Origin: Scortum barcoo
Taxonomy: Eukaryota > Chordata > Actinopteri > Centrarchiformes > Terapontidae
NCBI GenBank assembly: GCA_023238725.1
Contig: CM041545.1
Coordinates: 13,919,782 to 13,983,781 of the forward strand
Reading direction: 5' to 3'
Length of the DNA: 64,000 bases
Made by a program: the position numbers and the translations under genes. The notes below the pieces were generated by a model, which had not been told where the DNA came from, searched no databases, and saw nothing but the letters and a program-made list of their open reading frames with translations. Position 1 is the first letter of the stretch. Each line of letters starts with the position of its first letter. Positions 52,301 through 61,300 of the stretch are shown here, in pieces.

Positions 52301-55300
52301 GGATTACGTCTTCTACTATTTGATGTATTAAAAGGTTAAAATGCACTTTAGTATTTACATTTTTATAACAAATTGTCCTGTGTTCTCAGCTCCTGTGAGG
52401 ATTTGCTGCCTATGGATGTATCCCATGCTCTGATGGAAGTGATGTGTGAACAGCTCCAAAATATCCTGTATACTTTCCAGCAACAGCAGACCGCAGAGAG
52501 GACAGATCTGGAGTCCAGCAGCAAGACTGCAAATCTACCTGGTATTAAAATTGAGCTATGTCACCCTTTTACTGAAATATTTTTTTACAAAGTCCCATGA
52601 TTAAACATAATTAAACACACAATGAAATATGTTCCTTTAAAGGACAGACATGGCATTTGTGAATACTTTTCATAGTCTTCCTCTTTTTGAGTATAGTTTT
52701 CCTTTTTGTTGTTTTAGGAGCGGAAAGCAGCAAAGTGGTTGAATCTCAGCTTGCAGATTTCTTGGTGTTTCTGAGGCGTGTTCTATCATTAAGAGTGATG
52801 AAAAGACTTTCTACTTTTGTAAAATGGATTGATCCACTCATGGCCATTATATCACACAAGTGCACTTTAGGTAAGACGACTGAAAATAATAATTAAAAAC
52901 AGCAATGATATTGTTTACAGTGCCGAACTCCCCGTTCACCTTCACCGTCCTCTTTTCAGGATCTCCATGCTTCCAAAATCTTCGCACTAAGCTTTTGGCC
53001 TTCCATGTTTTAGAAAGACTGTTACCTGCTTGTTCTGAGCCTGTTCAAATTCAACAGGTATGATGAAGATGCATTCAACATAAAAGAAAAAACATGCTGA
53101 CAGAAGTGTTGGGGAGTTTGAAATTATTCATAGGATGTTCTCCTTCTCTGTTTTCTTGTAGATTGTTAAACAACTCTTTCAGCTCTTGTCTATTTATATG
53201 TGGAAGGAACCACTAGCTGAGAGGAGCTATGAGGAGATGGCTGAAAAAGACAAGGGGGTAAGACAGCATTAATAATACTGTGTATTTAAATGGCTTTTCT
53301 AATGATCTGCATATGTGTGTTTACTCACATTGTAGCCACTGATCTGCTGCTTGGAGAACAAAATTATGCCCTTCAACTTAAGAGTTTGTGTTTCTTTTTA
53401 TTAATGCTGTTTTCTGTTTAAATGATATAAATGGCTTTCTAGCCTGAGCTTTGTGTTCACTGCATTAAAACACACCTATGTAAATTCACTGCGGCCTGTC
53501 ATATCCTCATAACAACATCAAAAAAGTCAATGTTTTTAACAAATTGAAATATTGAGTGAATGCAGTAATGCGAGACTCTGAAAATGCTGCATACAGGAAG
53601 AACTGAAATTCACTCCTGGCAGTAATGAAATTGAAAACAGCAGGGCAACTTGATGGAACAGATGGGCCTGTTCTCAATAGGTGGGGGCAGGATGAGAGGT
53701 GGGAAAGGACAGAGGAATAACAACAAATTTAATTAGTGTCACATTACAAAGAACATGGATATAAACTGTAACCTTACAGTATAGTATGATAATTTTCGAT
53801 TTGAAAATGGGATTGTGTGAGTGAAGCATTTAATTTGTATTTTACAGTTGACTGTAAAGTGTTGTCATGTCATGTTGTTAGCGCTATTGCATGTTGCAAC
53901 ATGTAATTTATTTATTTATTGACCTGATGAGCACTGCTGGTAAACTGTGTTTGTAAAATGTGCTTTTTTCTCCAACTCATGTATTGCAGAATCCTGGCAG
54001 CTATGATGAATGTATTCCTATCGGAGATTTTTCTTTTGATCCGCACAAGCTGATCTGCTGTTCTCTAGAGAGTGGGAACATCCTCTCTCATGGCTCAGGG
54101 GGGAAAGGTTACGGCCTGGCAACCACTGCAATCACATCAGGCTGTTTCATTTGGAAGGTAAGGTCTAGTATCTACATAAAGAAACACTCACCATGTATAT
54201 TCCCAGACTGTACCGTTGAAAAGTGATATATATGATTTGATTAAACCAAACCTCTCTCCTCAGTTCTACATCACCAAAGAGAACAGAGGCAATGAGGGCA
54301 CATGTATTGGTGTTTCACGCTGGCCAGTCAGAGATCACAACCACCACACCACCACTGACATGTGGCTGTATCGGGCCTATAGTGGCAACCTGTACCATGG
54401 AGGGGAACTGGTCCGCACACTTCCCTCCTTTACCCAGGGTGATACTATCACCTGCATCCTGGACATGGAGGCTCACACCATCTCGTTTGCTAAGAATGAC
54501 AAGGTCTGCCCAAATATTCAAAGTCAGTATTCAGGGGTTTTACTCCTGTGTCATGTTGTGTTTTTTGCAATCTTTGTGTGTTTGTGTTTTTTTGCTAGGA
54601 ACCAAAGTTGGCATTTGAAGGTGTGGTTGCTTCGGAGCTGTACCCTTGTGTGCTCTTCTACAGCAGCAATCCTGGAGAGAAGGTACTTGATATACTGTAT
54701 ATATCATAGGCACTTACTCTGTAGTGCAAGTGACACATCTTTGAATCCTGTGTAAGCATTAATGTGTCTTCTCTACCAAACATTTTGGTTAATGAGAGCT
54801 GTAAAATATATTTTTAGAGCCCCCATGGAGTACATTAATAATATGACCTGGGAACTCCACACACCCACACTGAGTTAAAGACAAGGAGAACACAGAGCTA
54901 GTTGCTCATACAGTGAAGTGACTGCACTGAGTGTGAGGTAGCAATGTTTACAGTAAGTGTAGATGGGTTTTTCTTGGCTATTCCAGGAAATGCTCTGAAA
55001 TTTCACATGCAGTAATTTTATCTCATTTTTGCTGCGCTGTATTTTTCCTCAGGTGGCGCTGCGTGACCTCCAGATGCGAGGCATGCCCAGTAATCTGCTT
55101 CCTGGGGAGCCTCTGTGCAGCCCTCGGATCACGGTGCTGCTGGAGTCAACAGTGCAGCTCCTCCGTAGGCTCCATCAGTGTGACCAGTGGGCCTCGCACA
55201 TCAACCAGTACATCCATACCCACCTGGAGCTCATTGGCCCCCTGCTGAAAGAGGATGACAATGCAGGTCAGACACAGCTTCGGCAGTGGTCACTTATAGA

Positions 55301-58300
55301 CATATTAATCTGCTCTTCTGTAAATAGACCTTGCTTTAATTTCATTTTAAGATACAATGATTTACTTGCACAGAAAAAATGAATGTGTTGTTTTCAAGGA
55401 AGGTAAAATATAGATTGTTATCAGTAAGGAGAAAAGGGATTGATCTTTTAAGTGAATGTTTTTTAAACCCATTAGTTTGTGGAGTTGCTGCCACGTGTCC
55501 AGACAAGCTCTGACCTGCACTTGTGTTACCAACAATAGAGAGAGAGAAACAAGAGATGTTATGGGGATACGTCTGCATTAGGAAGCTTTGTTTTCAATTT
55601 GCACCTTTGTTGTGCAGATGTACTTGTCTGTGCAGAGAGCAGATAGATGACTTGCTAAGTAGTTCACATACATATTCTGAGGCTGTTAAGTCCAGCTGGC
55701 TGTGCTGGCAGTTTGCACCTTGATGCTCTGGTTCACTTGGTTGTGCATCCAGCCTCATTGTTTAGTCAAGCCTCTGATGCACTGTTTATGCAGGCTCACA
55801 GTTTAAACCTAATGTAGTGATGCACATTAATTTCAGTATCCCTAAATTCTCAAACAAGCCACCTTCATCGAGCTGATAATAATGTCTTGATCCTTGTTAG
55901 TCTCCTAAGATTCTGATAAGCCTCTAATAGTTGTTATATTATTAAAGCATTTTTTTTTCACCAGCCTTTCCATCACGATAGACACAGTACCCTCCCTGAG
56001 GTTCACAGTTTCATTTTCTCTTTGACCTATTTATGTTTCACATTATTTTTCAATTATGTGAAACTAAAATTAAGTTTTTCACAGTCTAGCCTCTGTGGAC
56101 CTAGAAATGAACAGCCGGTGTCAACAATAAATGGATGAAAATCAGCTGGAAAGTGTGTGATTTAGTACATCTGCGGTTTGAGCCCTAGATTATACAATAT
56201 TTGAAAATCAATATTTAAGGTAATGGATGAAGAATATGAGATGGATTATCCTTCATAAAGCATATTAAAGCACATTACTCTTTGTTTGTTACCCACTGTC
56301 TCACACTCTCCTACAGGCATCAGTCCCACACACTTCGAGAAGGAGGAGAATGAACGAGACGGAGACGTTGCTGGTGACGACACGGGGGAATTGTTGGCAC
56401 ATTGTCGAACGCTGTCAGATGCAAAGCTGGCTGCTCTTTGCACTGAAGTGTGGCCGGTGCTGGCTCTGATCGGAGGAGTGGACAATGGTCTTCGGGCTGG
56501 GGGTCTGTGCCGGCACAAGCCCAGTGGGCGCAGGGCCATCATGCTGGGAGTCCTGAAAGAAGGAAGCTCCCTGGCCAAGCTTCAGTGGGAGGAGGCAGAC
56601 CTCTCTGTCAGGTATTACAAATATTCATACACCCACTTAGTTATGATGATATGTCTTTGCATATTTTTCTAAAATGATGATTCTCATTAAATTCCATTAA
56701 ACAATTCTTATATTTTTCTTGTCTTGGTCCTTTCAGCATGTTTATTACTCTGTATAATTCTTTTCTGTTAGTGTTTACTTTTTCTTCCTCTGTAATTTGT
56801 CTGACATTTTTATTTTATTTTCACCATTTACCCCCCTGATCTTACTTTCTTCTTGCTTCTTCCTCTTCATTCTTAAATCCATTAATCCCTCTTGAATCCA
56901 TCCTGGTGTCACTCCATGCTGTATCTGTGGGTTCTTCCCATCCTTCCCAATAACTAAGCTCCATGAATTCTTGGTCACCCAGCGACACACCGATCATCTC
57001 ACTGGAGCCCTGCGGCATATCCTGCTGCGATGTCACCCCACTTGGAGGCCTCAAACCGACGGTGTTGTTAGATCTAATATATTTGATGGGGCTGCTGGAG
57101 GAGCAGGGATGGCTGGGGGCTCATCCAGCCTCCAAAAGGAAATACTCGGAGGATACCCTGAAAGAGGGCGAGGCGCAGTGCCGTAAGGATGAAGATGTGT
57201 CCGATGATGTCAGGTGGCCGACAGAAGACGAGAGGAAAAAGTTGCAAGAGCAGAAGGTTGAGACAGACCCCTTCCCGTCACCACCCCCAACAAAAGATGC
57301 CACTAAAATCGTTGAGCATCAGGAGTTGACCTGTCCACCCCATCCTCCCCAAACATCCCATACTTCCAAAGCGGATGCCTTTACCCTTGAGCTGAGAGCA
57401 GTTAGAGTCTCATACCTTCTCACTGGAGCTTTGAAATCCCTTACTGTCATTTTTAGTTGCGAGAAGCTATCAGATTTGCTGCTAGTGCCTAAACATGACC
57501 CTCCCAGCTCCTCAGTGAGTACCCCCTCCAGCCCAAACCCTGACCAGGCCAAGGCCAGCAGCAAACAATGGGACGAGAGCACTGAGCTGAGATCAGTGCT
57601 GCAGTATGTGGTGCAGAGCATGGTGAAGTGGGCAGTCAGGCCCTGTCCCATCAAACAGGGCGTATCTCTTGCCGACCTGGAAAGGGCTCAGGTCATGATC
57701 TACAAAGGAGCCATTAGCAGACTGCAGGAGGACAAAGAACACAAAGGTATCTAGATTCATTGACAAGATTGAAGATACTTTGCTTGTTATTTTAATTTAG
57801 AGCTGAAGTATAATATTTGGACTCTTGTCAGACTTGATTAACAAAGATGAGAAATAAGGACTTGACTTAGATAATGAGACCTTACTTAGCCACATATTAT
57901 GATTATTTGATTATTTGGCCTTTGCTTTCAAAGGACTTTCAAAGTTTGGTAATAGGCCTGAAACTCTTGATTGTTCTGCCAGTTATATTCTGGATGAATT
58001 TTTTGTTCTACAAAACATTAAAATGCAATGAAAAATGTCCATTATCTCTGAACCTAACATGACTACTTCAGCTGTTTTGTTTTTTCAGAGGTAAAAAAAA
58101 AGCCAAAAGATAATCAGTCTACAAACAAATTGCCCACTTCATTTTCTGTCAATCAACTAATCATTGTAGCTGTAAATGGTATGTTATTAATGCAGCTTTA
58201 AAAGGAAGAGGTGTCAAGAAATGCTACAGCATGTAAAAAAAATTAACATTCAGACCTGAAAAACTTGCATCCTGACTTGTGAACTGATTCATACCTGTCC

Positions 58301-61300
58301 TCAAAGACTAGGGAGTTGGACTGAAAGAAAACATATAGTTTTGTTGTATTTATGATCAAAATAAAAAAATACACAGTATAATAATCATGATAATAAATAC
58401 TGGGTTTGATCTAACCCTTCTCTGTACCTCGTCCTTTGCAGAATCTGGCCAACATTCGTCCTCTCAGCCCATTTCCAAGTCCTCCAGCTCTGTGTCCTTG
58501 TACAGCGCGGGTTCAGAAGGCACTGCAATCTTTGGCCAATCAAACAGAGCCTCTGCCTCATCCTCTAATACTGACTTGGCATCCTCCCTGCCAACAAACC
58601 TGCAGGCTGATGGCCTTGATAATTTCAACCCTTTCTTTCCAATCAGCCTCCTCCAGTGAGTATAAAATGGGTTCATTAGAAATTATTCCATTTTTTTGTA
58701 TTATATCATACTATACGATTAGTCCAACGGATTCTCAGAAACATGTTTGATGGATGCAACACAATAATAATAGTTATCAATCTTCATGTTGCTACTGGTT
58801 ACTGCAGACCTGTATCTTTTGGCAGCAGCAGCTTTTCTGAAGTCCAGGGAATGGGTGAGTTAGGATGTATATGACAAAAAAGAGTGAGGATTCTGCCTGC
58901 ACTGTCTTTAACCAAGGCTGCAGCTCCGCCTGCTTGTTCTTCTTCTAACCAAGCCAGCTGAACCACAGTTTCAGCGTAATTCCTGCTTTCAAGGGGCAAG
59001 CAAACAAACCACTTCATTGCGATATAATCACACAGAAAATGAAATCAAAGCCCTTCAGGGAGGAGAGTTTTGACAAGAATAGTACCGAGCTCTTTGCCAA
59101 AAAACTCTCACAGTACAAAGCACATATTGTACCACGTTCTCTGAATGTGAGTTGATACAACAACAACTACCGGGCTTGAGCATAATGTTGAGAATCAAAT
59201 AACTCACATAAACACATGCTTGCTTTATTGTGATCTTAAGGCCTCTCCAATTATAAAATCAGATGAAAAAAAGTGTCTCTTGTTCCTTTTTCGGATGTTT
59301 GGTCAGGACTGAAAACTTGCTGCGTAGCGCCACTTGCACTGTGTTATTACTGTATATACTGTATCTTTACTCCCTTTAGGCACATGGTCTTAACTCGGTT
59401 CCCCACGCTTACCGGCCTGGTTAGTGCTCCCCCCGTGCTGCACCCTTGCTTCAGCCTGGCCAGCTCTGCTTCTTGTGATGCCTTCACAGAGCAGCAGACT
59501 AGCTTCATGGAACCAGGTCCCTGCAGCACACAGGCCAGAAGCAGCCTGGGTAAGAACGAGCACAGAGATGTTAATGCAGGAAAAAGCTGCCAGACATCAC
59601 TACATATAAAAGAAAAGTCTTATTTTAAATGTCTCTCCTAATTTAAAATGAATGATAAACAATAGAATCTGTTAAGGAGAATAGGTTTGGTAATTGTTGC
59701 AGTCCTGGAGGTCAGCTCAGTTTTTCCCCTTTTCCCCCATGCTGGCTTCGTATTAAAACATGCTACTAATGCAATCTGAAAATTAAGTTGCAGTTAAACG
59801 AGTAAAATAGATTTATGATTACTCAGTTGGAACTGTCTGTCTCTTGCATGGTCTTATATGTTCAGCTAATCGTCACAACTGATCTGCTGCTCAAAACAGC
59901 ATGTGTTTTGCTCCGCTATTGGACAGATATGATATTTAAACTACAAAAAACGCATGCATGACACAGTTTGTGCACTCACATGCTTGAATGGCACCATTTC
60001 TTTCATCATCAGTTATGTTGGTGTTGTTTTTCTGAGCAGTTCTGGGAAGCTCATTAAACTAAAGGTCATTGCTCTGATTTTCATCTCTTAGGATACATTA
60101 AGATTATCAGGGTAGCTGATTGGTAGGTTTAATCATTAGTTTAATTCATTGTGGATACATAGTAAAAGCTAAATTGAATAAGGCAGAGTGGATTTTCAGA
60201 GTCTGAACTAATAAAGCAGAGCATAAACTGAGGGACAAAAATAAAACGAATGTGAAAATAATTTATGAATCTGACAAATTTCATTACATTCTGCACATTT
60301 CAAAGTGGAGCTGTGGGCTTGTTTTTGTTTTCTGTTTTTTGTGTACTTTTCCTTTTCTCCTCAACCACCAGAACGGACACAAATGTTTGTCACCAGTCGG
60401 TTGCTAGAAATGGGATTCTCTATGAGACATATCTACTGGGCCATGGAGGCAGCAGGTACTGCTTTGTGAAGAGAGTCTGATATCACTAAATGTTTTGCTC
60501 CATGTGCTTTCAATTTTAAACATCTGTCTTTCACTGTGTGCTGCAGCCTTTCTGTAGTATTATGCATAGAGAATATTATTATTCATAAGATAGAAGAGTC
60601 TTAAATTATTAGTTCAAGGATTAAAATGATGCTGTTACTTATTGTGGAAATTCACTGAGGTCTCCCACTTGTGTAACACTGTATATGTTGATGTTTTGAT
60701 GCAAAATTAACAAGCAGCAACATACACTAGTCATATATTTTCTTCACTGTATATTATTATTAGTCTGGTATTCAAAGAGTGCATGTTATTTCTTCCTCAA
60801 AGCAGTGTGTACCTCAGAGGCTGTACCTCTTGGAGCAATGCTATTTGTTAGATTGTTTTCAGATTTTATCCACTTCTCACTAGAAAAAGGAAGAAAAACA
60901 AAAAACATCCAAGCCTCAGAACATTTTAGCATAAACTCCGACATTTTGAATTTCTCACAAATCCAATTTTCACTAAAATGCTTCTCACAGAATATATCAG
61001 CTTCTAAGACAACGATTTCAAGACATGGTAAAAGTGAAATTCTGATTCTTTGCTCACGCATGGCACAAATATAAATGTATGTGTTACTGACAAGTAAACA
61101 AGGGAAAGTATATGGACACACATTTACACATTGCAACAGTATACCATTATGTTTCACTGTCACTTTTTTTTAATCACATAAACTCCACACATGATTACTA
61201 ATTTAGGCTTTTTCACACTTACAATTTCACAAATTTCACACTCTAACACTTGTCACACACTCCGTATCATCAGAGCAGATGTGCCAGCCTGGACTCGGGC

